NCBI GenBank assembly: GCA_964458775.1
Contig: CAYWLQ010000001.1
Location: 26,918-90,917 of the forward strand
Direction: 5' to 3'
Length of the DNA: 64,000 bases
From: CAYWLQ01 sp964458775
Lineage (GTDB): Bacteria; Myxococcota_A; Polyangia; JAAYKL01
Under the pieces are notes generated by a model that was not told the origin of the DNA, did not search any database, and saw nothing but the letters and a program-made list of their open reading frames with translations. The position numbers and the translations under genes are program-made. Each line of letters starts with the position of its first letter. Positions within the stretch are counted from its first letter, which is position 1. Below are positions 26,176 through 35,730 of the stretch, piece after piece.

Positions 26176-28026
26176 TTATGATTTCTCAGCGGAATCGTCG
26201 GTAGAATTGCTGACTTGGTCGTACATTATTTCTGCAATGCGAAACACTGATGCTTCAAGTTGTGTTTTACATCTTGAGATTGCCTCCAGATCATTAGTCT
26301 TGACTGCCTCCTTAAGGGTGCTGATGTCAAAAACGATTAATTCAAGGTCTTCTTTCTGTACCAAATCACCGTAGCTTTCCACTGCACGTTCGGATGTGAA
26401 AATCAAAGAATCAGCCTCAATTTTAGCCTCAGCAATGATCTTTAATTTTTTGTCGGCTTCTTTTTGTTTTTCGGCCTCTTCGATGATTCTCTGTATATCA
26501 GCATCGGAAAGACCGGAGGCAGCAGTCACCTTAACTTTTTGTTTCTTTCCGGTACCCAGGTCTTTTGCGGTTACAGCAACTATGCCGTTTACATCGATAT
26601 CAAAAACCACCTCTATTTGAGGCATTCCCCTCGGTGCAGGAGGTATTCCGGTCAGTTCAAATTGAATAAGTGAGGTGTTATCGGCGGCCATTTGTCGTTC
26701 ACCCTGCAAAACATGAATCGGTACATAAGCTTGATTGTCCAGGCTGGTTGTAAATATTTTTTTGCTGCGGGTAGGTATGGTGGTATTTCTCTCAATTATT
26801 GGAGTAAAAATTCCTCCGCCGGTCTCAACACCTAGACTTAATGGCGTAACATCAAGAAGCAACACATCGCTTGCCTCTCCCGCCGAAATCGCTCCTTGCA
26901 ATGCTGCACCTACAGCCACAGCTTCATCCGGATTAACTCCTCTAAGAGGTTTTTTGCCGAAAAACTCCTCAACTGATCTCTGAACCAGCGGCATGCGCGA
27001 CATTCCTCCTACCAGGAGTATTGCATCTATATCGGTTTTTGACATGCCCGCATCTTTGAGTGCCTGTTCACACGGAACGAAGGTTTTGTTGACCAAATCT
27101 TCAACCAGATTTTCCAGCTCTCTTCGAGTAATCTCCATGATCAGATGTTTGGGACCGGTGCGGTCAGCAACAATAAAGGGGAGGTTGATTTCTGTTGTAA
27201 AAGATGATGATAATTCATGTTTGGCTTTTTCCGCAGCCTCTTTAAGTCTTTGCAATACCATCTTGTCTTTTTTAAGATCTATTCCCGTGTCATCGTAAAA
27301 TCGACGAGCAATTTCATCGACCAAAGAATGGTCGAAATCTTCACCTCCTAAAAAAGTATCTCCGGCTGTCGATTTAACGCTGAAAACACCGCCTTCGCAT
27401 TCCATTAGAGTAAAATCTAAGGTGCCCCCTCCCAAATCATATATTGCGACACGTTGCTTAGCATTACTATCCGCAAAACCACCGTAAGAAAGAGCAGCGG
27501 CTGTCGGTTCATTGATAATACGCTCCACAGTTAGACCTGCAATCAGTCCGGCATCCTTTGTTGCTTGTCTTTGTGCATCGTTAAAATAGGCAGGTACCGT
27601 TATTACAGCTCTATTTACTTGTGTACCCAAATAGGCTTCAGCCACAGCACGCATTTCCGACAAAATAATTGCCGAAACTTCGGGAGGACTCAGTTCCCGA
27701 TCCTTGACCTTGACCCATGCATCTCCGTTGGATGCTCCCACAATATTATAGGCACACATTTCTCGTTGCTTGGCAGCTTCCCGCGAATCAAGTTTTCGCC
27801 CCATCAGACGCTTTATAGCAAATAAAGTGTTTTCGGGATTGGTAACCGCTTGTCGCTTAGCCACATGCCCCGTTAACTGTTCTCCTGTGGCTGAAAATGC
27901 CACAATTGAGGGTGTGGTGCGGCTTCCTTCGGCATTTGGGATAACCGTTACATCCTTTCCGTCTTTAACAGCAACGCAGGAATTGGTTGTACCTAAATCA
28001 ATGCCGATTACGCGGTCTTCACTCAT
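26176..28026 (-). CDS. dnaK: Chaperone DnaK (Hsp70)
   Basis: The 616-residue ATP-dependent chaperone has the nucleotide-binding signature IGIDLGTTNSCVAV at the N-terminus, IYDLGGGTLDFTLME, and VGGMSRMPLVQ. The linker and substrate-binding domain (LLLDVTPLSLGVETGGG) follow. The C-terminus is somewhat shorter than classic DnaK and acidic. It sits between grpE and dnaJ in one transcript. Confidence 0.95.
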   Translation of the reverse strand: MSEDRVIGIDLGTTNSCVAVKDGKDVTVIPNAEGSRTTPSIVAFSATGEQLTGHVAKRQAVTNPENTLFAIKRLMGRKLDSREAAKQREMCAYNIVGASNGDAWVKVKDRELSPPEVSAIILSEMRAVAEAYLGTQVNRAVITVPAYFNDAQRQATKDAGLIAGLTVERIINEPTAAALSYGGFADSNAKQRVAIYDLGGGTLDFTLMECEGGVFSVKSTAGDTFLGGEDFDHSLVDEIARRFYDDTGIDLKKDKMVLQRLKEAAEKAKHELSSSFTTEINLPFIVADRTGPKHLIMEITRRELENLVEDLVNKTFVPCEQALKDAGMSKTDIDAILLVGGMSRMPLVQRSVEEFFGKKPLRGVNPDEAVAVGAALQGAISAGEASDVLLLDVTPLSLGVETGGGIFTPIIERNTTIPTRSKKIFTTSLDNQAYVPIHVLQGERQMAADNTSLIQFELTGIPPAPRGMPQIEVVFDIDVNGIVAVTAKDLGTGKKQKVKVTAASGLSDADIQRIIEEAEKQKEADKKLKIIAEAKIEADSLIFTSERAVESYGDLVQKEDLELIVFDISTLKEAVKTNDLEAISRCKTQLEASVFRIAEIMYDQVSNSTDDSAEKS

Positions 28027-28042
28027 AATTCAATCTCCTCGA

Positions 28043-28666
28043 TTAACTTTCGATTGGGTTATCATCGGAGTCTGAGACTTGAGGTTCTGCATTTGGAGGT
28101 GCTCCCTTAGAAACAGAAACCATTGCTGCTCTGAGCAGTTTTTCTCCGATAACATAGCCCTTTCTCATTTCATCGACAATTTGACCGGCCGGATGCTCAG
28201 AAGAAAAAATTTGTACCACAGCTTCGTGCACAGAAGGATCAAACGCTTTGCCGATACTATCAACAGACTTGACGTTGAAACGGTCCATTGAAGTTAAAAA
28301 TTGTCGTTTGATCATCTGTAATCCTTCAACAATTCCGTCTGCCTTGTTTTTTTCACTGGAGGCAATGGCCAAATCCACACTGTCTATCACAGGTATTATT
28401 TCTGTCAAAATCTCCATTCGCCCTCTGACAAGAGCATCTTCGACCTCACGTCGAGAGCGTTTCCTTACATTGTCTGTTTCGGCAGCTGCCCTCATCCATT
28501 TTTCATGGGTTTCATTCAGCTTTTTTTGCAGCTCAGCTACCGGATCGATAGAGTCGGATTTTGAATCATCAGGTGATTCAACTTGTTGTTTTTGTTCATC
28601 AATATCCACAGGTGTTTTTTCGTCTTCTTCTTCAATAATGTTATTGATGTCGTCTTTCACTTTCAT
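28043..28666 (-). CDS. grpE: Nucleotide exchange factor GrpE
   Basis: The 207-residue product has an acidic N-terminal tail, a long coiled coil (about 40-110; DNVRKRSRREVEDALVRGRM) and the C-terminal beta domain with GKAFDPSVHEAV and GYVIGEKLLRAAMVSVSKG. GrpE releases ADP from DnaK. It starts the chaperone operon, 16 bases ahead of dnaK, with a plausible promoter just upstream. Confidence 0.95.
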   Translation of the reverse strand: MKVKDDINNIIEEEDEKTPVDIDEQKQQVESPDDSKSDSIDPVAELQKKLNETHEKWMRAAAETDNVRKRSRREVEDALVRGRMEILTEIIPVIDSVDLAIASSEKNKADGIVEGLQMIKRQFLTSMDRFNVKSVDSIGKAFDPSVHEAVVQIFSSEHPAGQIVDEMRKGYVIGEKLLRAAMVSVSKGAPPNAEPQVSDSDDNPIES

Positions 28667-28686
28667 TCTCCTAAATATAACCTCAA

Positions 28687-28715
28687 TATAAACTCGGTTT
28701 GAATGCGCCCGTCAA
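28687..28715 (-). promoter_or_regulatory. Probable housekeeping-type promoter of the grpE operon, with doubled -35 unit
   Basis: On the minus strand TTGACG (28710-28715) and TTTATA (28687-28692) are 17 bases apart, about 20 bases before the grpE ATG. TTGACGGGCGCA occurs twice, 14 bases apart, the second copy reaching to 28729. No CIRCE element was seen. Confidence 0.4.
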
Positions 28716-28896
28716 GTTGCGCCCGTCAATCCGTACGATTCCAATGTCTTAAACATCCGTAGGTTAGTGTCAACCACTAATGAAATTAAAATTTCTTATT
28801 TTTCAGTGTATAGATAATTAGTTTATTTTACTACTGTTCGGAGAGATTACTTCTCTATAAGCACAGAGCACTAAATGTTTTGTTGTTAGATTGAAG

Positions 28897-29904
28897 CTAG
28901 GGAACTCTGTATGATGATCTCAGAACAGATTTGAGTTGTTTAGCTAGAAGGCGGGTGAACAACGGTTTTCCTTTCTTACTGTTCAGATGGTCTCCGCTGC
29001 CAAAATGCTTTTCTGTAATGTTACGGTTGTCGGTAAAATCAATTAGCGGAATATTTCGCAATGAGAGATACATTTTCATGTCCTCAATATACTGAACAAG
29101 TTGTGTCGTCTGTTTATTCGAAACCAAATCTCGCCGTTTTTTAACGCGAACAAACACAAGCTGTATGTTTGCAGATTCAGCAAGATCGATAACATGGGGC
29201 AGAAATGACTTTTCTATCGCTTCAGCAAACGGTTCATTAAACTGATAGGCGACAGACTCAGCCTTTTTCTGTTCCTTTTCAACAAGTGACTTTTGCATTT
29301 TCGAATAGTGAAAGGCTCGTTCTGCGGCTTTGTCCACGGATTGGATCCGCATTTTAAGTAGATTACTGACTATAGTTTTTAGGTTACGGTTGATGATATC
29401 TTGCAGTAGTTCACGTTTGCCAAAGGAAGGCAAAGAGCTTTGTATAAACCTTTGGAGCGGGTCAGGAGTAAAAATAAGGCGGTCTAAAAGAGGTTCTGAA
29501 TTGGTTGACTGATCGTCTATAAATCTCCTGTACCTTCCGGTAGTTCGATAGAAGGGTTGAGTCCAAAACGTGTCTCTAAAAAAAAACACTACGATTTTAG
29601 GGCGTTTAGGTGCTGCGATTACCACGTTCTTAAAGGTGAGATACCAAGACGCTGAAGCTGACCCGCCCTGGGCCAGCTTAGTGCACCACAGACCAAGAAG
29701 GGAGGAAAGCGTTTTCTCGTCTACAGACGAGTTCAGAACAGAATTGCCGATAAGTACCACTTTTGCCTTGTGTATCTTATTGCGATATTCCTTGAGATGC
29801 TTATGACTAGAACGATTAGTATCGTTTATGCTGAGCGCTACAATAACGTTGAGCAACAAAAAAACGCCAAGTCCAAGCAAAATATTGTAGGTTTTGTTCC
29901 ACAT
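28897..29904 (-). CDS. SGNH-like protein, partner of the MBOAT acyltransferase
   Basis: The 335-residue protein has one N-terminal membrane anchor. An SGNH-like block I, VVLIGNSVLNSSVD (about residue 50), and a C-terminal GDHLNSKKG supply the likely catalytic Ser and Asp-x-His. This resembles the AlgJ/AlgX/DltD-type partners that pass acyl groups from an MBOAT protein to an extracytoplasmic polymer. It starts seven bases after the MBOAT stop, supporting a shared pathway. Its block I Asp is replaced by Asn (GNS instead of GDS), as in several acyl-transfer relatives. Confidence 0.7.
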   Translation of the reverse strand: MWNKTYNILLGLGVFLLLNVIVALSINDTNRSSHKHLKEYRNKIHKAKVVLIGNSVLNSSVDEKTLSSLLGLWCTKLAQGGSASASWYLTFKNVVIAAPKRPKIVVFFFRDTFWTQPFYRTTGRYRRFIDDQSTNSEPLLDRLIFTPDPLQRFIQSSLPSFGKRELLQDIINRNLKTIVSNLLKMRIQSVDKAAERAFHYSKMQKSLVEKEQKKAESVAYQFNEPFAEAIEKSFLPHVIDLAESANIQLVFVRVKKRRDLVSNKQTTQLVQYIEDMKMYLSLRNIPLIDFTDNRNITEKHFGSGDHLNSKKGKPLFTRLLAKQLKSVLRSSYRVP

Positions 29905-29911
29905 AATTTCC

Positions 29912-31300
29912 CTAAAACTGAAAGTAGATAAAGTCCTGTCGGTTATCCGGCGCGAGTACCAGTATTAAGAACAGGAGCAGCGCCATGATCATTGCTCGCA
30001 TAGATTTTGAGCGCTTCGGCGATTCAATCCATCCGGTCAGCAGTAACAGTGCGCTTAACACTGCCGTCCAGAGAAAAATGATCGAGCCGACAACCAGAGC
30101 GTCCCGTGTTGCTGCGACCGTTGTCGTGTTTGATATTGCTGCGCGGTAAAGCCAGCTGAGACTCGGTGCACGAAATAGGGACCAGCTCAGCAAAGTGAAG
30201 GATGACATGACTGAGACAGCTATGCCCCTCTTTATTCCCTCAGGATGCAGGACTCTGCCGAAGCCGATGCCTCGATACAAAAGAATGAGAGCAGCATGAA
30301 ACAGTCCCCACGCAACAAAATTCCACGCCGCGCCGTGCCAAAGTCCGCTCAACGTGAATGTCACAATAACTATGACAGCAGCCCGCCATCGACTTTTCGT
30401 TCGCGACCCGCCCATCGGAATATATAGGTAATCTCTAATCCAGGTAGAAAACGAAATGTGCCACCGTCTCCAAAAGTCCGATGGAGACACAGCTGCGTAA
30501 GGGGCTTTGAAGTTGGGCGATAGTTCAATACCAAGCAGTCGCGCCGAGCCTCGTGCGATATCAGTATAGGCTGAGAAGTCTGCATAGATTTGTAGAGCAA
30601 ACGAGATCGTGCCGGCCAGTAGAAGAAAGCGGGAGGGTGTGTTAAGTGCGAAAACCTTGTTTGCGTAAATAGCTGCGTTGTCAGCAATGACCAACTTCTT
30701 GAAAAAGCCGGCTATAAGAAGCGGCCAGGCCGAAAGAAATCGTTCCCAATCCCATCGTTGCTTGCACTCAATCTGTGGCAAAAGGGTGGCGGCGCGCTCG
30801 ATTGGACCTGCGACCAGCTGTGGAAAAAACGATACAAACAAAGCAAAATCTAACACGTTTCGTCTGGGAGATAAATCTCCACGATATACATCCACCGTAT
30901 AACCGATGGTTTGAAACGAATAGAACGAAATACCCGCCGGCAAAAGGATGTCAAGGGTCCACCTTTGTAATTTTACCCCAAAGAGAGATGCGGCGGCGAT
31001 AAAATTGTCGGCAAAGAAATCGAAGTACTTGAAAAAACCTAGCTGAATCAGAGTATATGCAATCGCTGCGATTAAAATAAGCCGCTTGCGGTTTTCAAAG
31101 CGTACCAAGGCATTCCCTGCCAGGTAATGAACCAATGTGGTTCCAATTAAAAGCCCGCAGAGCCAAGGATGGACAAAACCGTAGAACACATAGCTCACCA
31201 ACAACAACATGCTGTTGCGAAGAGTTTTTGACGGCAATATCCAGTAAAGGCAAAATACAACAGCCAGTAAGAAAAAGTAGCTAGTACTCGTAAAAACCAT
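29912..31300 (-). CDS. MBOAT-family O-acyltransferase (AlgI/DltB-like)
   Basis: The polytopic protein (about 462 residues) has the MBOAT hallmarks SDFWRRWHISFSTWIRDYLY and LSGLWHGAAWNFVAWGLFH, the latter with the conserved membrane His. AlgI-like proteins export acyl groups for O-acylation of surface polysaccharides or other polymers. The ATG at 31300 is preferred over a TTG five codons upstream. By eye this gene and its SGNH partner look richer in G+C than their neighbours, which could reflect transfer. Confidence 0.9.
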   Translation of the reverse strand: MVFTSTSYFFLLAVVFCLYWILPSKTLRNSMLLLVSYVFYGFVHPWLCGLLIGTTLVHYLAGNALVRFENRKRLILIAAIAYTLIQLGFFKYFDFFADNFIAAASLFGVKLQRWTLDILLPAGISFYSFQTIGYTVDVYRGDLSPRRNVLDFALFVSFFPQLVAGPIERAATLLPQIECKQRWDWERFLSAWPLLIAGFFKKLVIADNAAIYANKVFALNTPSRFLLLAGTISFALQIYADFSAYTDIARGSARLLGIELSPNFKAPYAAVSPSDFWRRWHISFSTWIRDYLYIPMGGSRTKSRWRAAVIVIVTFTLSGLWHGAAWNFVAWGLFHAALILLYRGIGFGRVLHPEGIKRGIAVSVMSSFTLLSWSLFRAPSLSWLYRAAISNTTTVAATRDALVVGSIIFLWTAVLSALLLLTGWIESPKRSKSMRAMIMALLLFLILVLAPDNRQDFIYFQF

Positions 31301-31391
31301 GAAAAAAACTACCAATAAGCCATTGTAAAGTAAAGTGAAGCTCCCTAATATTTTTGTGTTTTGGAGTAAAAATACTTACAAATAAGAAGGA

Positions 31392-33059
31392 TTATCGCTT
31401 GTCTTGAAGCAATTTGTTTGATTGAGAGCGTGATTCTCCGGCTGAGGATACCCTTATGGCTGCTTTGTCGTGAACCGGACAAACATTTTCGCAGGCGCCG
31501 CAGCCGGTGCAGCGGTCGGGAACGACCACCGGACGTTTGAGAACAAGTCCGGTTTCTTCCTGAATTTCTTTGTCAATTACAATAGCTTTGGGAGAGATTG
31601 GACAAAATTCTTCGCATACTATGCACGGAGTATTCATGGACCACGGCAAGCAGCGTCCTCTGTCAATAAATGCAGTACCGATTTTAAGAGGCTGTTTCGT
31701 GTCGGTTTTTTCCTTTTCAGTAATCTGTCTGATGGCGCCTGTGGGACATACTTGTGTGCACAGAGTGCAGGTGGATTCGCAGTATCCTATTTTGGGAATT
31801 AATATAGGAGTCCAAAGCCCTTCTACGCCTGCCTGATCAAAAGCCGGATGCAATGCATTGTTGGGACAAATTTTCATGCACTGACCGCAGCGAACACATC
31901 TAGCCAAGAATTCTCTTTCGTCTACCGAACCGGGCGGCCGAATTCTTTCGGGAGAAGGTCTGCCGTCAACTGAGGTTAACACTCCGGTTCTAACGGTCGG
32001 CACCAGTACCGCACCGGCTGCCGCCCCTGCTATGACCTTGCGTCTGGAAAGATCAGGCGAGGGCTTTTCGTTTGTTTTGTATCCTGATAATCCAAAAGCC
32101 AATGAATTGGATTGTGAACAAGCGGCGGTGCAGTTCATGCACAAATCACATTCGGCACGATGCCAGGATTCTCCCGGTTTGGGAGATGCAGCCCCTTGGC
32201 ATGACAATTCGCATTTACCGCATTGGGTGCACGAAGTTTCGTCCTTTCTCAGAGACAGTATTCCCCATCGGCCGCTGAGTCCCAAAAGCGCTCCGAGCGG
32301 ACACAGTCCTCTGCACCAAAAACGAGGTATAAAGCGGTTTACAATCAAGACTGCAATAAAAACAACTGACAAAATAATACCGCCTTCTACCATCGTTCCC
32401 TTACCGCTTAGTAAGGCTTTGTCGGTAATAAAAAAGACGGCGTCTGAAAATAGCTGAAGCGCTCTTACATCCGATTGTGCAGCCGAGGTTACTGCCGTTC
32501 TGAGAAACCATTCGATAATGGGTATAAAAGTAAGAGCAACACCTCTGACTGCCAGGCACAAAGGGTCTAAAAGACCAAAGAGAGCCGAACCCAAAACAGC
32601 CGATGCGGCGGTTGCTATTAAGACATAGTATTTTATTTTCTGATACGGTTTGGTCTTGTTTGCTTTGATGCGGTTTGCACCTTTGAGGGAGGGTTTGGTC
32701 TCTGCTAAAATATGATTCATTGTGCCCATGGGGCAAACCCAGCCGCAAAAAGCTCTTCCGAGCAACAATCCCGAGATAATAGTTATAAGGCTCAGCATTA
32801 CTGCGCCGGGCACTGTTCCCGTGGAAAAAAGCACCAACAAACCGATTAGCGGATCTATATTGAGAAAAAGCTCAACCGGATAAGCTACCGAGTGGGAATT
32901 TGAAGCATCGAAAGTCGAACCCACACCGGCGGTGCTGACACCGATAAGCCAAAGAAAAAGCAGCAAAAACAATCCTTGAGAAACGCGCCTGGCATAGCGC
33001 AGTATTCTCCATTTGCGATTTATCCGGTTTATCTCCGGGGATACTGTTCGGTTTTTCAA
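31392..33059 (-). CDS. NapH-NapG-like membrane polyferredoxin fusion
   Basis: The 555-residue protein starts with a NapH-like membrane part: several helices with CGWVCPMG and CRGLCPLG, then CTQCGKCELSC and CDLCMNCTAAC. An internal RRKVIAGAAAGAVLVP segment resembles a Tat/signal region and is followed by a NapG-like part with CVRCGQCMKICP, CTLCTQVCP, CIVCEEFCP and CTGCGACENVCP, each suiting a [4Fe-4S] cluster. It likely moves electrons from the quinone pool to a periplasmic acceptor. A longer frame begins at 33200, but the TTG at 33059, overlapping the DUF362 stop, suits coupling better. Confidence 0.75.
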   Translation of the reverse strand: MKNRTVSPEINRINRKWRILRYARRVSQGLFLLLFLWLIGVSTAGVGSTFDASNSHSVAYPVELFLNIDPLIGLLVLFSTGTVPGAVMLSLITIISGLLLGRAFCGWVCPMGTMNHILAETKPSLKGANRIKANKTKPYQKIKYYVLIATAASAVLGSALFGLLDPLCLAVRGVALTFIPIIEWFLRTAVTSAAQSDVRALQLFSDAVFFITDKALLSGKGTMVEGGIILSVVFIAVLIVNRFIPRFWCRGLCPLGALLGLSGRWGILSLRKDETSCTQCGKCELSCQGAASPKPGESWHRAECDLCMNCTAACSQSNSLAFGLSGYKTNEKPSPDLSRRKVIAGAAAGAVLVPTVRTGVLTSVDGRPSPERIRPPGSVDEREFLARCVRCGQCMKICPNNALHPAFDQAGVEGLWTPILIPKIGYCESTCTLCTQVCPTGAIRQITEKEKTDTKQPLKIGTAFIDRGRCLPWSMNTPCIVCEEFCPISPKAIVIDKEIQEETGLVLKRPVVVPDRCTGCGACENVCPVHDKAAIRVSSAGESRSQSNKLLQDKR

Positions 33060-34024
33060 GATACTTCTACTTTTTTTACAGCCTTGATATTTGCCGTGCC
33101 CAACCCCATTTTTTCGCCCATAGCAAGATACGGAAGATCCGAAGCGGATACATCGATCAATGTACAAGTGTAAGCATCCAAAACAACTGGATCTATACAA
33201 GCTGCAACCTGACCCATTTCGCGGGTATCTTCAATATTTCCGCCCTGAGGTCCGTTGCGAAGCAATACACGATGTGCGTCAACAATGGACAAAGTCGGTA
33301 AAAAAGCAGCGGTTAAGTCGGCAATTGAGTCGTTGATCTGTTGATGATGGCGATTTCTGCTTCCGCCGATTAAGCCGTATAAATTTTTCATTGCGCCGGT
33401 ATACTTAGACAGACCGTGGTGTTTGGCAATAGCAATATTGATTAATCGGTCAACCTCCACCGCCGGCATAAGAACCGGAACCGAACCTAAAACGCCGCCC
33501 AGGTTTTTGGTGGAAAACCGATGTTCTTCGGGAAGAACAATTTTGGCCCCTGCAGCCTCTGCCGCCTTCCAAATGCCCGAGCGAGTAAAGCATCGCTTAG
33601 CTTCGTTACAGGTATTGTCGGTTACAATTACAGAAGATGCGCCGGCTTCCAAACACATAGAGACAACGGCGGCGACAACAGCCGGATTGGTAGTGGCAGC
33701 TTGAAGAGGGGTTCGATCCCAAGCGATATTGGGTTTTATCGCAACAGTATCACCCTTTTTGACAAATTTTTGCATGCCGCCTAAAGCTTTGACAGCAGCC
33801 CTAACAGCGGCATCCGGACTGCCCTTGCCGACAGCTAAAACAGGAGCATCAAAGCTAAGCCCTTTTCTAAAATCTGCCGCCCAAGGCTTTTCCTCTTTAG
33901 CGCGAGGCTCCTTGCGGCCTTTGTCCTTAGCGAGAACAAAAGCCCCGGACAAACCGGCTGCTCCGGCCCCGACAATACCCAGTCTCTTTAAAAACTCTCG
34001 TCTGTTCCAGTTTTCATCCATCAT
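33056..34024 (-). CDS. Tat-exported DUF362 protein
   Basis: The 322-residue product has a twin-arginine signal (NRREFLKRLG followed by a hydrophobic AGAAGLSGAFVLA) and a DUF362 domain. Visible segments include KKGDTVAIKPNIAWDR, SVIVTDNTC and KHHGLSKYTGAMKNLYGLIGG. DUF362 proteins commonly occur with ferredoxin-type proteins, but their biochemical role is not established. It precedes and overlaps the polyferredoxin gene, so the pair probably forms one redox unit. No Cys-rich ferredoxin tail is present on this protein. Confidence 0.8.
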   Translation of the reverse strand: MMDENWNRREFLKRLGIVGAGAAGLSGAFVLAKDKGRKEPRAKEEKPWAADFRKGLSFDAPVLAVGKGSPDAAVRAAVKALGGMQKFVKKGDTVAIKPNIAWDRTPLQAATTNPAVVAAVVSMCLEAGASSVIVTDNTCNEAKRCFTRSGIWKAAEAAGAKIVLPEEHRFSTKNLGGVLGSVPVLMPAVEVDRLINIAIAKHHGLSKYTGAMKNLYGLIGGSRNRHHQQINDSIADLTAAFLPTLSIVDAHRVLLRNGPQGGNIEDTREMGQVAACIDPVVLDAYTCTLIDVSASDLPYLAMGEKMGLGTANIKAVKKVEVS

Positions 34025-34231
34025 AAATAAACACTATCCGAGGTTTTACTCGATTTCAAGAAGTCATGAATGTTATATCCAGTAAAACAGTTCAATAGAG
34101 AATATTAAAGGTAGTGGTAAGAAACGTATCTGCACCTGAAATGATATTGTTTCAAAGTGCGCCAAATACTCTTTAAATAGGTTCGATTCTTTCCTGTATG
34201 ATGTTTAAAAAAAACAAAACTCATGCTTGCA

Positions 34232-34255
34232 CATAACCGTTTATGCGGGTAAATG
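34232..34255. promoter_or_regulatory. Imperfect dyad upstream of arsR, possible operator
   Basis: CATAACCG and CGGGTAAATG form an imperfect inverted repeat ending about 27 bases before the chosen arsR ATG. ArsR repressors bind such dyads near their own promoter. The match is weak. Confidence 0.3.
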
Positions 34256-34282
34256 CATATAAGAAACATTGGAGAATTACGA

Positions 34283-34636
34283 ATGCGAACTTTGGCCTAT
34301 ATTTTTAAAGCATTGTCTGATGAGACCCGGTTGCAAATGCTGGGGTTGTTGTTTAAGGCCGGTGAACTGTGCGTTTGCGACTTTGTGGAGGTTTTGGGCA
34401 TTACTCAGTCCAAGGCTTCTCGTCATCTTCGATATTTGGTTAACGCAGGTTTGGTGCTCGATCGCCGTGAAGCTGTTTGGGTTTATTTTCGAATTACAGA
34501 CAATCCCGATTCGGAATCGGGGGCTGTGCTTAAGGTTCTTTCTGATATTACAACCAAAAATCTTTCTACAGAACTTATTGAAAATCTCAAAAAATGGATT
34601 GAACGGAAAAATAAGAATAATTCTTGCGAACCTTGA
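34283..34636 (+). CDS. arsR: ArsR-family arsenic-responsive repressor
   Basis: The 117-residue winged-helix protein has the metalloid-sensing ELCVCDF motif (Cys30 and Cys32) at the start of the DNA-binding region and TQSKASRHLRYLVNAGLV as recognition helix-turn-helix. Binding of As(III) releases the protein from its operator. The ATG at 34283 has GGAG nine bases upstream; an in-frame ATG at 34253 would overlap the candidate operator. It leads arsR-acr3-arsC. Confidence 0.9.
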   Translation: MRTLAYIFKALSDETRLQMLGLLFKAGELCVCDFVEVLGITQSKASRHLRYLVNAGLVLDRREAVWVYFRITDNPDSESGAVLKVLSDITTKNLSTELIENLKKWIERKNKNNSCEP

Positions 34637-34662
34637 AATAGCAAATTCGAAGGAGATGTTTT

Positions 34663-35730
34663 ATGTCTAAATCTGACGGTGTTGCTCAAAAGCTTTCGTT
34701 TTTGGATAGATACCTGACTCTGTGGATCTTTATTGCTATGGCGGTCGGCGTCGGCGGAGGGTATTTGTTTCCTTCCTTGGTTCCTTTTATCAATCGGTTT
34801 AATGTCGGAACTACTAACATACCTATTGCGATAGGCTTGATTTTAATGATGTATCCGCCTTTAGCCAAGGTGCGTTACGAAGATATGAGGCCGGTATTTC
34901 GTAATACCAAAGTTTTGGGCCTTTCCCTGGTGCAAAACTGGATTATCGGGCCAATTCTTATGTTCGGCTTGGCATTATTATTTCTTCACGACAAACCGGA
35001 ATATATGGTCGGCCTTATAATGATAGGTCTCGCCCGTTGCATTGCCATGGTAATTGTTTGGAATGAATTGGCCAAAGGAGATACCGAGTACTGTGCCGGT
35101 CTTGTGGCTTTAAACTCTCTTTTTCAGGTGCTGCTCTATTCAGTTTATGCCTATATTTTTATAACTATAGTCCCCACATGGTTCGGCTTGGAAGGGGTTG
35201 CTGTTAACATTACTATAGGCGAAATTGCTGCAAGTGTTTTTATCTATTTAGGCATACCGTTTATTGCTGGGATTATTACCAGATTTTCTCTTATTCGTTT
35301 AAAAAACAAAGATTGGTATCATTCAAAATTTATACCTAAAATTAGTCCGATAACTTTAGTCGCTCTTTTGTTCACTATTGTGGTTATGTTCTCGCTAAAG
35401 GGTGAAAAAATTGTGGAGCTTCCCTTTGATGTTATTCGCATTGCAATTCCGCTGCTCATCTACTTTGTGTTAATGTTTTTTATATCTTTTTTTATGTCAA
35501 AAAAAGTCGGTGCAACCTACGAACAATCAACCACACTTTCTTTTACAGCTGCTTCCAATAACTTTGAGCTGGCCATAGCAGTGGCAATTGCAACCTTCGG
35601 CATTAATCACGGCGGTGCCTTGGCAGCGGTAATTGGCCCGCTGGTGGAGGTGCCCGTATTGATAGGATTGGTAAACGTCGCGCTTTGGCTGGGGCGCAAA
35701 TACTACAAAACCGAGGAGGTTAAAACATGA
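34663..35730 (+). CDS. acr3: ACR3-type arsenite efflux permease
   Basis: The 355-residue membrane protein has about ten helices. ACR3-family motifs include MMYPPLAKVRYEDM, NWIIGPILMFGLA, GLARCIAMVIVWNELAKGD (with the conserved Cys) and TAASNNFELAIAVAIATFG. It exports arsenite using the proton motive force. GAAGGAG precedes the ATG. Its stop overlaps the arsC start (ATGA). Confidence 0.95.
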   Translation: MSKSDGVAQKLSFLDRYLTLWIFIAMAVGVGGGYLFPSLVPFINRFNVGTTNIPIAIGLILMMYPPLAKVRYEDMRPVFRNTKVLGLSLVQNWIIGPILMFGLALLFLHDKPEYMVGLIMIGLARCIAMVIVWNELAKGDTEYCAGLVALNSLFQVLLYSVYAYIFITIVPTWFGLEGVAVNITIGEIAASVFIYLGIPFIAGIITRFSLIRLKNKDWYHSKFIPKISPITLVALLFTIVVMFSLKGEKIVELPFDVIRIAIPLLIYFVLMFFISFFMSKKVGATYEQSTTLSFTAASNNFELAIAVAIATFGINHGGALAAVIGPLVEVPVLIGLVNVALWLGRKYYKTEEVKT

